From Pelagimonas sp017744045 (GTDB lineage: Bacteria; Pseudomonadota; Alphaproteobacteria; Rhodobacterales; Rhodobacteraceae): a stretch of 64,000 nucleotides of DNA. Numbering within the stretch: position 1 is the first letter of the stretch; every line of letters starts with the position of its first letter. The stretch is from the NCBI RefSeq assembly GCF_017744045.1, contig NZ_JAGHRD010000004.1. One strand, given 5' to 3'. Both the position numbers and the translations under genes were made by a program. The notes below the pieces were generated by a model. The model had not been told where the DNA came from and did not search any database. It saw nothing but the letters and a program-made list of their open reading frames with translations. Below are positions 16,632 to 25,467 of this stretch, piece after piece.

Positions 16632-17323
16632 AAGGCCTCCAGCCAGCGGGACAGCGCCACCGTGGTTTGTTCAGGTTGTTCCAGCGTGGGCAGGTGACCC
16701 GCGTCCTCAATGATCTCAAAAGTGCTGTGAGGCATCAGGTCATGCATCAGCTCATGGCGAGAAACAGGGCACAGCGCATCATCACGCCCGCACAAAACAA
16801 GAGCCGGACCAGCAAAGGCGCGAAGTGTTTCGGTCTGGTCCAGTCGGTCGCGCAAAGCTTTGGACTGGTTCACAAAAACCCGTGGCCCCAAATCCATTGC
16901 CATCGCCATGCAAAGGTCCAGAATGGCCTCGCGATTGGGGCCGTCTGTCAGATAGTTCGGTTTCATTTCTTCCCGCATCACGCGGCGCAGCTCGCCGCTT
17001 TCGGCGGCAGTAATCTGAGGGGCACGGCGGGCTTTTACCTCGTCCTTTTCGGCCAAGGGGTTGGTGTCTATCAGGGCAATCCCGGCCACGCGTTCCGGGG
17101 CTAGGCGCAAGACCTCCATCGCCAGTATGCCGCCCATGGACAGCCCCGCCATGGCAAAGTGGGGCGGAGCGTGACGTAGAACCCCCTGGGCCAGAGCAGA
17201 CATGCTGTCATACCCGCCCATCGGCGATGTCATCAGCGGAGCACGCCCTGACAGCGCATTGATCTGCGGCCCAAACAGGCGCGCGTCGCACATCATGCCG
17301 GGCAGCAAAACAAGAGGTATCAT
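16628..17323 (-). CDS. Alpha/beta hydrolase
   Basis: 231 residues with the alpha/beta hydrolase triad: nucleophile elbow GLSMGG (Ser about 72), acid in LCGRDDALCP and histidine in EDAGHLPTLEQPE. No signal peptide, so cytoplasmic. It is similar to small carboxylesterases and 3-oxoadipate enol-lactonase-type enzymes, but the substrate cannot be told. It overlaps its neighbours on both sides by ATGA (16628-16631 and 17320-17323), which places it in the same catabolic operon. Confidence 0.8.
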   Translation of the reverse strand: MIPLVLLPGMMCDARLFGPQINALSGRAPLMTSPMGGYDSMSALAQGVLRHAPPHFAMAGLSMGGILAMEVLRLAPERVAGIALIDTNPLAEKDEVKARRAPQITAAESGELRRVMREEMKPNYLTDGPNREAILDLCMAMAMDLGPRVFVNQSKALRDRLDQTETLRAFAGPALVLCGRDDALCPVSRHELMHDLMPHSTFEIIEDAGHLPTLEQPEQTTVALSRWLEAL

Positions 17324-18444
17324 GAAGCCAGAACTGCCCCTTCAGACAGAGATGTCAGCTTGGCATAGGCGATGTCCGGATCGATCGCGCCGAAGCCAGC
17401 AAATGTGCCAAAGCCACAATCGGAGCCCGCGAGAACACGCTCTGCGCCAACGATGTCAACAAAGCGCGCAATCCGTTCGGCGACCAATTCGGGATGTTCG
17501 ACAAAGTTGGTGGTGGTGTCGACCACGCCGGGCACCAGCACCTTATCGTCGGGAATATCCCCCTTGCGGTCGCGAAAGGTGGTCCATTCGTGGCCATGGC
17601 GTGGGTTCGAGGTTTCGAACAGCACATAGCGTGACTTGGTGGCCATCAAAGTGTCAAACATCTTGGACATGGGTATGTCACAGCAATGCGGGCCTTCGTA
17701 ATTACCCCAGCAGATGTGCACACGGACCTTGTCGGCGGGCACGTCGGACAGCGCGTGGTTCAACGCCTCAACATGCATGTTGGCGACCTTGATGAACTCC
17801 TCATCCGACAGGTCCGTGAACAACATATGGCGCGATAACGCCAGATCCGGGCAGTCCAGTTGCAGATCCAACCCCGAAGCGACGATGGTCTCGTATTCCA
17901 TCTTCATTGCATCAGCTAGCGCGGCCAAATAAGCCTCGCGGTTTTTGTAGTAATCGTTCTGTAAGAACAGCGAGATCCCCCCCGGCGAAGCTGCATTCAT
18001 AAAGCCCCGTTCCGCGCCATGTTCGGCCATGGCAGCTTTCAGGTTGGCGATATCCTTTTCCAGCTCGCCCTGCCCTTTCGAGACGACCTCGCCCACACAC
18101 ATGGGGCGGGCATATTGCGGCGTGCCGCCGTCATCAGCCAGGCGCTTCAAAAAGCCGGGGAACATTTTTAGATCGGCAGGGGCATTGCGTGGACTGTCGC
18201 CTGCAAAGCCGGTGTAGCGGTCCTTTACATAGGTTGCATAAGAGATCTTTGAGGTCTCGCCGTCGGACACGATGTCAACGCCCGCCGCAACTTGTTTGCG
18301 CACGGTTTCAGAAACGGCGGAAGTCATACAAGCGTCGAACTCGGCTTGGTCAAAGGGCGTCTCATTCTCGCGCGCAAAAATGAAGTCGACCACATCCTGA
18401 CTGCGTGGGAGGGAACCCACATGGGTTGTTTTGATACGTGTCAT
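17320..18444 (-). CDS. MetE-like zinc protein (methionine synthase II / EaCoMT superfamily)
   Basis: 374 residues corresponding to the C-terminal catalytic half of cobalamin-independent methionine synthase. The N-terminus reads THVGSLPRS; the zinc ligands are visible as VRVHICWGN (His-x-Cys) and AGSDCGFGTF (second Cys). Full MetE is about 750 residues, so this is not the housekeeping enzyme. Enzymes of this size include methyl- or alkyl-transferases such as epoxyalkane:coenzyme M transferase. In this operon it may demethylate or thiol-activate an intermediate; this is an inference. GGAAGGAG precedes the ATG. Confidence 0.8.
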   Translation of the reverse strand: MTRIKTTHVGSLPRSQDVVDFIFARENETPFDQAEFDACMTSAVSETVRKQVAAGVDIVSDGETSKISYATYVKDRYTGFAGDSPRNAPADLKMFPGFLKRLADDGGTPQYARPMCVGEVVSKGQGELEKDIANLKAAMAEHGAERGFMNAASPGGISLFLQNDYYKNREAYLAALADAMKMEYETIVASGLDLQLDCPDLALSRHMLFTDLSDEEFIKVANMHVEALNHALSDVPADKVRVHICWGNYEGPHCCDIPMSKMFDTLMATKSRYVLFETSNPRHGHEWTTFRDRKGDIPDDKVLVPGVVDTTTNFVEHPELVAERIARFVDIVGAERVLAGSDCGFGTFAGFGAIDPDIAYAKLTSLSEGAVLAS

Positions 18445-18471
18445 ATTGGGCTCCTTCCCCTCTGAGCTTGA

Positions 18472-19434
18472 TCAGTTACCGGTCCAAGTCGCACCAGCTG
18501 GATCGTCGGTGGCAGTAATGCGGTAAAGCCCGGCCTCGCCTGTCATCGACGGCGCAACCGCATAGCTTTCACCCGGCAAAACCAACACCGTGTCACCGCT
18601 CGAAACGGTGGTGGTCACATCATCCACTGACACACGCCAGTGGCCGCGCGCGGGCATCAGGACAACGGGTTTGTCAGCAGTGACAACTTTGGTTTGGGCC
18701 GAGCCTCGAGCCAGGAATTCAACCTCAAACCCCGGCTTGTCTTTGATCATGGCGTTTTCGCCAATGACCTTGGCAGGCGCGTTGGCCGCAAGAGCGGCCA
18801 GGTCCCAGTAACGGGCGACATAATGGCCGATGACCGCATCCACCGGCACTTCGGGAAAGTCCTTTAACTGCTCATCGGTCAACAGCGGCATCGGGGATAC
18901 ATTATGGGGCAGTTCCTCGCCTTTTTTGCTGTCATAAAGCACGCCGTTTTCGCCCAGCATCAACCCATGCGCCTGCGCGTCTTGGATAACATGCGGGGCC
19001 CAGGTGACCCCCCCACCAGCATCGTCCCCTCCAAGGATCGACATGATCATCCCATAATCATGGCCCACGTTTTCAAAGCCGCGAAAAATGCCTGTGGGGA
19101 TATTGAAAATATCCCCTTCCTCGGCGATGAATTCACCCGCCGTGCCGTGCAATCCCCAGAAAAACCGCCAGCGCCCCTTGGCCACAAAAAAGACCTCTGC
19201 GGTGGTGTGACTGTGCAAACTGTTACGACATTTCGGAGGTTGCCCCGCGGCTCCAATGTTAAAGCCGATCTTGTCGGTGATATGAACGTGTTGGTCAGGG
19301 CTTTCGGACACGCCTCCACCGATGATGGTGAAGTTTTCTTTCTGGTCCGAACCTGGCGTGTGCGCGTCGATAAAGGCGGTTTTACAGGGTTGCAGTTCAC
19401 CATAGCGAACGATGCGGGATTCAATTGTGCTCAT
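18472..19434 (-). CDS. Bicupin protein
   Basis: 320 residues with two cupin barrels. The first has RNSLHSHTTAEVFFVAKGRWRFF and EGDIFNIPTGIFRGFENVG (metal-binding His-His-Glu-His pattern). The second (about 245-310) has RGHWRVSVDD and SSGDTVLVLPGESYAV but lacks an obvious histidine set, so it is probably structural. Possible roles are dioxygenase, isomerase or sugar-binding. AAGGAG precedes the start, and a long stem-loop lies just upstream (19453-19483). It is downstream of a SnoaL-like gene and upstream of the MetE-like gene. Confidence 0.75.
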   Translation of the reverse strand: MSTIESRIVRYGELQPCKTAFIDAHTPGSDQKENFTIIGGGVSESPDQHVHITDKIGFNIGAAGQPPKCRNSLHSHTTAEVFFVAKGRWRFFWGLHGTAGEFIAEEGDIFNIPTGIFRGFENVGHDYGMIMSILGGDDAGGGVTWAPHVIQDAQAHGLMLGENGVLYDSKKGEELPHNVSPMPLLTDEQLKDFPEVPVDAVIGHYVARYWDLAALAANAPAKVIGENAMIKDKPGFEVEFLARGSAQTKVVTADKPVVLMPARGHWRVSVDDVTTTVSSGDTVLVLPGESYAVAPSMTGEAGLYRITATDDPAGATWTGN

Positions 19435-19452
19435 GTCGTTTCTCCTTCTTGA

Positions 19453-19483
19453 AATTGGGTTTTGATCGGGTCAAACCCCAATT
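19453..19483. repeat. Stem-loop upstream of the bicupin gene
   Basis: Arms AATTGGGTTTTGA (19453-19465) and TCAAACCCCAATT (19471-19483) pair with one mismatch around a 5-base loop. There is no U-run after it on either strand. It lies 19-49 bases before the bicupin ATG, between that gene and the upstream SnoaL gene, and may be an operator, an RNA processing site or a leader hairpin. Confidence 0.5.
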
Positions 19484-19599
19484 CCAGGCGGACGATTGTT
19501 TAGGCGACGCGCCCGCAAGCTGGCACGGTGCGCGTGAAAGCGTCGCGCGCCCTGATCCGAGCAAAGCCGGCTTTCTCGATATGAGCCGAAATGCGCCAA

Positions 19600-20589
19600 T
19601 CAGAGATCCCCTGTATGCAGCAGAATTTGTTTCCAGATTGCAGTTTCATCCAACAAGGTCCATTCGCGCCGCAGCTTGATCTCGCCGCTAATCAATTCGC
19701 CCCATTCGGCATGGCTAATACCCAGAACGTACAGATCAGCCCCTGTCGGAGCGCCCAACGCCCCCCAGCCGTCATGCTTGCCATGCAGGCTCCAGCGGAT
19801 CGCCGAGCGCGGCGCCATATTTGGGTCGTCGCGGCCGATTTGGTGATGAACAGTGAACTTGGCCGATGGTAAAGACGCGCGCAGCGACATCCAGAACCGG
19901 TCGACGGGATCACGGCCGTGACCAGTTGCGCCACCGGGATACTCTGACTGGACGGCCCGGTCATATTCGGATGTCACGGCAGTCATGTCTGCCTTCATCA
20001 TCCGCCTTAGCAAATCCGCATGGCGCTGGCCCCATGCGTTCTCATTGCCGCGCCCCTGATACGGACCGTCCAGATCATTTGCGGGCGTCAGAGGCTTGGC
20101 GCAGGCTTCGGGGCCGCCCTCCCGCGCGATCAGGTCGCGGGTATATTCCTTGGGCTCCCAGCCCATCTGACGCACAACTGCGCCGTTGTCGCGGATCAAC
20201 CATTCATCATCGATGGCATTGTTCTTGGCGTGGCAATCCGCAAGAATGCGATAGACCAGCTTTTTACCCGTCGCAGCGCCAAACTGACCATCGCCCAGAT
20301 GGGTGGCTGTCGACAGGATCCGATGCGAAGACAGCATGCCGTCTTCGGGCGTACCAGACCAAATCACGTCTTCGCCCAACAGGGTGCGATCCGGGAACTC
20401 GGCCAAGGTCGCAGCGGTCGCCGCAATCACCCCTTGATTGCCGGTCGAAACACTACCCGGCATGCGGACGACAATATTGGGCGCATAGTATTCATGCAGC
20501 GTTGCCAGCCCGCGATCCTCCCAAATCTCTTTGGTGATACCGACAATATAGTCCGGGAAATCCCGAAACTTGGGGTCAAATCCCTTCAT
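19600..20589 (-). CDS. SnoaL-like (NTF2-fold) protein, two domains
   Basis: 329 residues, twice the length of one SnoaL domain. The first half (about 10-140) has LATLHEYYAPNIVVRMPGS and the second (about 175-320) ends in KLRREWTLLDETAIWKQI. The SnoaL fold covers polyketide cyclases, ester cyclases, dehydratases and non-catalytic proteins, so function is open. It is the most divergent of four SnoaL-like genes in this cluster and lacks the ENWVxxD motif shared by the others. Its start overlaps the end of the LacI gene by 14 bases. Confidence 0.75.
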   Translation of the reverse strand: MKGFDPKFRDFPDYIVGITKEIWEDRGLATLHEYYAPNIVVRMPGSVSTGNQGVIAATAATLAEFPDRTLLGEDVIWSGTPEDGMLSSHRILSTATHLGDGQFGAATGKKLVYRILADCHAKNNAIDDEWLIRDNGAVVRQMGWEPKEYTRDLIAREGGPEACAKPLTPANDLDGPYQGRGNENAWGQRHADLLRRMMKADMTAVTSEYDRAVQSEYPGGATGHGRDPVDRFWMSLRASLPSAKFTVHHQIGRDDPNMAPRSAIRWSLHGKHDGWGALGAPTGADLYVLGISHAEWGELISGEIKLRREWTLLDETAIWKQILLHTGDL

Positions 20590-21601
20590 TCGTCCATCCT
20601 TTGGGTTTGCGGGCGGATCGTCGCACGATCAACGGACCCTCTATGGCCTCGCGCCGGGGGGCAGCGGTGTTGGGATTGTCGATATGCTGCATCAGCGCTG
20701 AGACCGTAGCATCGACCATACGGTTGACGGGCTGACGTATCGTCGTCAGGTCATAAGCTCCCCAAGACGCCATCGGTACATCATCGTAGCCGATCACCGA
20801 AATCTCCTTGCCAACCTCGATCCCACGGGCACGCAACGTGTCGATCACGGCAAAGGCCATATGGTCATTGCCGACAAAAATGGCGTCCGGGCTATGATCA
20901 CTCAGAAGACGGTCTGTGCAGGCCATGGCGACATCGCGGCTATACATCCCGTCCAATGTGGCAATCGACGTGGTTCCGGCCTCGTCAAGGGCAGCGTTAA
21001 AGCCCTGTTGACGTTCACGCCCGGTGGAACTTCCCTGCCATCCAGAGATGTGCGCGATCCGCTCATGACCCGCGTCCAGCAAGAATTGCGCCACTTGCCG
21101 CCCCCCGGCAATATTATCCGAGGTGACTTCAACAAAGGGGCTGTTGTCCTGACCCCGGTTGAACAACACCACCGGGATTCCTGCTTGTGTGGCGCGCTCG
21201 GCAAGGTCAGATGACAGCGAGACCGAGGCCGCTACAATCCCGTCAACCTGATAATCCATCAGATCCTGGATCACAGCGTCGATCCCGTCCGCCGAATTTG
21301 GCGCGGTGAAGATCAGAATGTGATAGCCAAGTTCCTGTAGCGCATTGGACAGCTTTTCCAGCACAATTGGATAAAACTGGTTTTCCAGATAGGCGACGAC
21401 CAGCCCGATAATGCGTGAGCGCCCTGAAACCATCGCGCGCGCCAAAACATTGGGGCGATATCCCAGCTCGTCCGCCGCCTTTCGCACTTTCTCGACCGTT
21501 TTTTTCGATGCGGAGGCTCCTGGGGTAAACACGCGGCTGACCGCAGACTGGCTGACACCGGCGCGCTCGGCAACTTCGGCAGATGTGATCTTGAGTTTCA
21601 T
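20576..21601 (-). CDS. LacI-family transcriptional regulator
   Basis: 341 residues from ATG 21601, which overlaps the SDR stop (ATGA). The reading frame is open upstream to 21835, but those residues lie over the SDR gene. The LacI helix-turn-helix (SAEVAERAGVSQSAVSRVF) is at about 7-25, followed by hinge and periplasmic-binding-like effector domain (GLVVAYLENQFYP to the C-terminus). It sits inside the catabolic operon. Two palindromes with the LacI-type central CG lie in the divergent promoter at 29835-29904, and are the likely operators. The effector should be the imported substrate or an intermediate. Confidence 0.9.
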   Translation of the reverse strand: MKLKITSAEVAERAGVSQSAVSRVFTPGASASKKTVEKVRKAADELGYRPNVLARAMVSGRSRIIGLVVAYLENQFYPIVLEKLSNALQELGYHILIFTAPNSADGIDAVIQDLMDYQVDGIVAASVSLSSDLAERATQAGIPVVLFNRGQDNSPFVEVTSDNIAGGRQVAQFLLDAGHERIAHISGWQGSSTGRERQQGFNAALDEAGTTSIATLDGMYSRDVAMACTDRLLSDHSPDAIFVGNDHMAFAVIDTLRARGIEVGKEISVIGYDDVPMASWGAYDLTTIRQPVNRMVDATVSALMQHIDNPNTAAPRREAIEGPLIVRRSARKPKGWTNEGI

Positions 21602-22362
21602 TCTGCCGTCCACCCCCCGTCGATCATCAAGGCGGTTCCCGTGACCAGGCTGGAGGCCTCGGAGGCCAGATATACGACGCCCCCCATGATGTCCTCGACT
21701 TCGCCAACCCGGCCCAGTTTGATCTTTTCCTTGATCCAGGCCGCACGTTCTGGATTGTCGAACGTCACCTGCGTCAGTGGGGTCAAAATGAATGTGGGGC
21801 AGATCGTGTTGACGCGGATGCCTTTTGCCCCCCATTCGATCGCCATCGATTTGGTGAACCCTTCGACCGCATGTTTGGTAGCGGCATAGACTGTTCGATC
21901 GATGCCGCCGACATGTCCCATCTGAGAAGAGATGTTGATCAACGATCCGGGTTTTCCGGCCTCGATCAACCCTCGCGCCACTGCACGGGTCAGGAAATAG
22001 GCACCTTTGATGTTGATATCTGATACAGCGTCAAAACGATCTTCGGTCGTATCGAATGCGGAGGCGGGCAATCCCATCCCGGCAGAATTGACCAGCACGT
22101 CGAAAGGTCCGTGTTTGGCCACCTCGGCTTCGATCAACCCGACATCCGATACATCCAACGCCACGGCTTCAGCACTGAACCCTGCGGCTTGCAAGTCGCT
22201 CACCAGATTGGCCAGTTTGTTCGCGGACCGCGCCGCCACGACCACATGCGCTCCAGCTTCGGCCAGCGCCACGGCACAGGCCAAACCAATGCCCGAACTG
22301 GCCCCAGCCACCAAAGCGCGTTTTCCGTCGAGGCGGAACGAAGGGGTCTTGGGCAGGGTCAT
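21598..22362 (-). CDS. Short-chain dehydrogenase/reductase
   Basis: 254 residues, standard SDR length. NAD(P)-binding GASSGIGLACAVA (about 20-32), NSAG motif (NSAGMGL) and catalytic YAATKHAVEG are present. Ser of SLINISSQMGH completes the catalytic set. It resembles gluconate 5-dehydrogenase-type SDRs acting on hydroxy acids or polyols. It overlaps the upstream SnoaL gene (22359-22362) and the downstream LacI gene (21598-21601) by four bases each, so it is translated as part of the operon. Confidence 0.88.
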   Translation of the reverse strand: MTLPKTPSFRLDGKRALVAGASSGIGLACAVALAEAGAHVVVAARSANKLANLVSDLQAAGFSAEAVALDVSDVGLIEAEVAKHGPFDVLVNSAGMGLPASAFDTTEDRFDAVSDINIKGAYFLTRAVARGLIEAGKPGSLINISSQMGHVGGIDRTVYAATKHAVEGFTKSMAIEWGAKGIRVNTICPTFILTPLTQVTFDNPERAAWIKEKIKLGRVGEVEDIMGGVVYLASEASSLVTGTALMIDGGWTAE

Positions 22363-23408
22363 AGAAGATCTCCGACATTCTTGATTTCGCCCGCCATGCG
22401 GGCCTTGTTGAACATGCGCATGCGCGCCAGCACATCCACTCCCAACTGGTCGAAAATGTCCAGCAGATCGACCAACACCCAGTTCTCGCGAATCAGCCCG
22501 TCTTCAACACGCCAGAAATCCAACGAACGCAAAGCAATGTCTTGGCCCGCAGGTGCAATCCCCAACCAACCATCTCCGCTGATTGTCTGTCGCATGTTTG
22601 GCCAGCCCGTAACGGCCGCGTAATCGCCGTCGCCAAAGAAATGGAACGTCAACGTGTCATCCTGTGCACCGCGATCTGGCATGGCCGCCAGAAAAGGAAT
22701 CTGATGCCAGTTGCGAAAGCCCTCGATCCCGCGAGTAGACCCGATGCCGGCGGGGCCGTACCAGTTGAAACGCGGATGCCAAAAGCGCTCCATCTCCATC
22801 ACTTCAGGGCCACCCAGGACTGGATGCCGGACCAGATGCGCCAGCATATCCAAAACATGGTCACAAGACGCCTTGGCCCGCTCTTCATCCCAAGGACCGC
22901 CGATAATCCCGTCTTGCGTTGCAGGCCCAGGGACAAGCATTTCGCGCCCAAGCGACGGGGCCATCGGCCAGGACCCAGCCTGCATCATTAGTTCAGGTAT
23001 GTCCCAGATCGCCTGCACCTCGACGACCTTATTACCTTCAAACCGATAGAACTCGTGAAACCGCATATGCGCCAGATGACCTGTCGGCAGAATGTCCAAC
23101 CACGGGGCCATGAACGTCCCGACGTAATGGCCGCCGCACCCAATCCAATCACAGCCATGATCATCCATTCCCGCCATAACGATCCAGTCGCGCCGCTCCA
23201 GATCTGGCATGGCCGCAACAAGAGGAGCATAGGCGGCGTTATAGAACGCTCGCGCACCACGCAGCGTGCCGATGGGATGACATAGACGGACCTCTGCGCT
23301 GTCCCCCAAAAGCCTGTCCAACGCATCCCGTACCGACCGTTCTGCAAAGTCTCGCATTGCGGTCAGCAGAGGGGCGATCAAAGCCTTGTGTTGCGTATGT
23401 CGATCCAT
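22359..23408 (-). CDS. SnoaL-like (NTF2-fold) protein, two domains
   Basis: 349 residues made of two SnoaL-like domains (about 10-165 and 185-340). The second domain ends RENWVLVDLLDIFDQLGVDV, nearly the same as the ends of the 24813-25343 and 29941-30942 proteins, showing that these are paralogues. In both domains a GxxG-GIG(S/A)T..F segment precedes a DFWRVEDG strand. Whether it is a lyase, cyclase or isomerase cannot be read from the sequence. It overlaps the SDR start by ATGA and lies 64 bases after the HisD-like gene. Confidence 0.78.
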   Translation of the reverse strand: MDRHTQHKALIAPLLTAMRDFAERSVRDALDRLLGDSAEVRLCHPIGTLRGARAFYNAAYAPLVAAMPDLERRDWIVMAGMDDHGCDWIGCGGHYVGTFMAPWLDILPTGHLAHMRFHEFYRFEGNKVVEVQAIWDIPELMMQAGSWPMAPSLGREMLVPGPATQDGIIGGPWDEERAKASCDHVLDMLAHLVRHPVLGGPEVMEMERFWHPRFNWYGPAGIGSTRGIEGFRNWHQIPFLAAMPDRGAQDDTLTFHFFGDGDYAAVTGWPNMRQTISGDGWLGIAPAGQDIALRSLDFWRVEDGLIRENWVLVDLLDIFDQLGVDVLARMRMFNKARMAGEIKNVGDLL

Positions 23409-23472
23409 GTTTCTTCTTGGTCAAAAAACTCCGGAGAGCGCGAGAGGCTGGCCTCTCGCACCCGAGCTGTCC

Positions 23473-24804
23473 TCACTCGGCAGCCTCGCGATAGGGCGCG
23501 CCTTTGCCATAGGGCACATTGATCCCGCCATAGCGGCGAACCCGCAGATTGCATTGCTCGGCGTGACCAACAAATCCCTCCAACATACAAAGACGCGAGC
23601 CGTATTCGCCGATCAAAGTTGCTGCCTCATCCGTGGTCACCTTTTGGTAACTGTGTGTTTTCAGGAACTTGCCCACCCACAAACCACCCGTATAGCGCCC
23701 GGCCTTTTTGGTCGGCAGCGTGTGATTGGTGCCGATCACTTTGTCCCCATTCGCGACATTGGTACGGGGGCCAAGGAAAAGCGCCCCATAGCAGGTCATA
23801 TTCTCAAGGAACCAGTCATCGCGATCCGTCATCACCTGCACATGCTCGCTGGCGATGTCGTCAGCAACCGATAGCATCTCATCATAGGTATCACACAGGA
23901 TCACCTCACCGTATTCTTCCCAACTGACCCGCGCAGTACCGGCAGTGGGCAGGATCTCGAGAACACGCTCGATCTCGGACAGAGTATTCTCGGCCAAGAC
24001 CCGCGAGTTGGTGACCAGCACGGCAGGGGAATTGTATCCATGCTCGGCCTGCCCCAAAAGGTCGGTGGCGCATAGCTCGGCGTCGACCGTGTCGTCTGCA
24101 ATCACCATGGTTTCGGTCGGGCCAGCGAACAAATCGATACCAACGCGACCAAACAACTGACGCTTGGCTTCGGCCACAAAGGCGTTGCCGGGACCAACCA
24201 AGAGATGCACAGGCGCGATGGTTTCGGTGCCAATGGCCATCGCTCCAACAGCCTGAATACCCCCAAGAACATAGATTTCATCTGCGCCGCCCAGATGCAT
24301 GGCGGCGATCACAGCCGGGTTCGGCTCGCCGTTAAAGGGTGGTGTACAAGCGACGATGCGCGGCACTCCCGCCACTTTGGCCGTTGCAACGGACATATGC
24401 GCAGAGGCAACCATCGGGAATTTGCCTCCGGGTACGTAGCAGCCCACTGATTGCACTGGAATGTTTTTGTGGCCAAGGATCACGCCAGGCAGAGTTTCGA
24501 GCTCGATATCCAACATACTGTTGCGCTGCGCCTGTGCAAAGTTCGTCACCTGCTGCTGGGCAAAGCGAATGTCAGCCATATCCTGGTCCGAGACCTTGGC
24601 GATGATGGCCGCGATTTCGTCTTCAGACAGGCGATAGCTGGGGCGATCATAGTTGTCGAACTTAACCGCCAACTCGTGCACTGCCACATCGCCGCGTACC
24701 TCAATGTCTTTCAGAGTGGCTTCGACCACGGCTGCGGTCTTGGCGTCGTCCTCGGCGCGGTCGGCTTCGGGTTTGCCACGTTTGAGATATTCTATGGCCA
24801 TCAT
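23473..24804 (-). CDS. Histidinol dehydrogenase-family alcohol dehydrogenase
   Basis: 443 residues with the HisD fold. The zinc and catalytic motifs are kept: LLGQAEHG (Gln and His), SEHVQV (Glu-His pair), NGDKVIGTNHTLPT (Asp) and EGFVGHAEQ (His). HisD oxidises an alcohol twice to an acid with NAD. The setting (ABC importer, SDR, LacI, SnoaL proteins) argues for catabolism of another polyol, as with sulfopropanediol 3-dehydrogenase HpsN, which belongs to this family. The genes hisG, hisZ and hisS elsewhere in the window are not linked to it. AAGGA precedes the start; a second ATG follows at once. Confidence 0.8.
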   Translation of the reverse strand: MMAIEYLKRGKPEADRAEDDAKTAAVVEATLKDIEVRGDVAVHELAVKFDNYDRPSYRLSEDEIAAIIAKVSDQDMADIRFAQQQVTNFAQAQRNSMLDIELETLPGVILGHKNIPVQSVGCYVPGGKFPMVASAHMSVATAKVAGVPRIVACTPPFNGEPNPAVIAAMHLGGADEIYVLGGIQAVGAMAIGTETIAPVHLLVGPGNAFVAEAKRQLFGRVGIDLFAGPTETMVIADDTVDAELCATDLLGQAEHGYNSPAVLVTNSRVLAENTLSEIERVLEILPTAGTARVSWEEYGEVILCDTYDEMLSVADDIASEHVQVMTDRDDWFLENMTCYGALFLGPRTNVANGDKVIGTNHTLPTKKAGRYTGGLWVGKFLKTHSYQKVTTDEAATLIGEYGSRLCMLEGFVGHAEQCNLRVRRYGGINVPYGKGAPYREAAE

Positions 24805-24812
24805 CTTTTTCC

Positions 24813-25343
24813 TTATTTTTCGGGGCGCGGCGCGTCTTTTTCGCCGCGATCAAATGCTTCCCATCCTTCACCGTTAAAAAGGTCGACACCGAGCTGCGCG
24901 GCGACATGGGCAAAATCGACATTGACCCAGTTGTCGACAATCTTGCCGTCAACGACTTTCCAGAAATCCATATAGCGGATCTCGATACGTTTGCCGGTGG
25001 GTGCTATGCCAAGAAACACACCCGAATGGGTGGCTTCCTGCCTGCCAAAGGCCGCAGCCCATTCGCCCATATAAAGGCGGGCTTCGTCGATGCAGGTTTT
25101 GTCTGAAAACGCCGCCTGAAACGGACGTTGCCAGTTGTCCTGAAACTCCTTCAGTCCAATCTTGGTGCCACAGCCTTGGTTGCCCATCCAACGGAACCCC
25201 TCCGCAAAGAACTCACCGATATCCTCAATGCGGTGGTCGTTCAGACCGTCCACCATGGTGTCGATCACCCGGCGGGTATCATCGGTTTTGCTCATGTCAG
25301 TGTCGCGTGTCAGCACGGCTTGTTCGGGGCGGGCGCCTTTCAT
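24813..25343 (-). CDS. SnoaL-like (NTF2-fold) protein, single domain
   Basis: 176 residues, one SnoaL domain. AAGGAGAGG precedes the chosen ATG; Met17 (25295) is an alternative. It ends with DFWKVVDGKIVDNWVNVDF followed by AAQLGVDLFNG, the same block seen in the second domain of the 22359-23408 and 29941-30942 proteins. It lies eight bases upstream of the HisD-like gene, so the two are probably co-translated. Ester cyclase annotation is common for such proteins but unsupported as to substrate. Confidence 0.78.
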   Translation of the reverse strand: MKGARPEQAVLTRDTDMSKTDDTRRVIDTMVDGLNDHRIEDIGEFFAEGFRWMGNQGCGTKIGLKEFQDNWQRPFQAAFSDKTCIDEARLYMGEWAAAFGRQEATHSGVFLGIAPTGKRIEIRYMDFWKVVDGKIVDNWVNVDFAHVAAQLGVDLFNGEGWEAFDRGEKDAPRPEK

Positions 25344-25379
25344 CGGGCCTCTCCTTTCAGAATGCGTTGGGGTTGTGAG

Positions 25380-25396
25380 GGGGGGATGCGCCCCCC
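25380..25396. repeat. GC hairpin between permease and SnoaL genes
   Basis: Six G's pair with six C's around a 5-base loop, between the stop of the transport permease (25468) and the start of the SnoaL gene (25343). No U-run follows on the minus strand. It may slow decay or lower read-through from the transporter genes into the enzyme genes. Confidence 0.4.
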
Positions 25397-25467
25397 GCTC
25401 AGAAAATCCCGTGGCATTCTGTTCAACGCCGGATGGCGTGACATGGCGTTATGACGGGCGGATGAGC

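Noticed and set aside
17320..18444. Housekeeping methionine synthase MetE
   Set aside because: It has half the length of MetE and lacks the N-terminal barrel.
23473..24804. Housekeeping hisD of the histidine pathway
   Set aside because: It is embedded in a LacI-controlled catabolic operon, far from hisG-hisZ-hisS, so a catabolic dehydrogenase is more likely.
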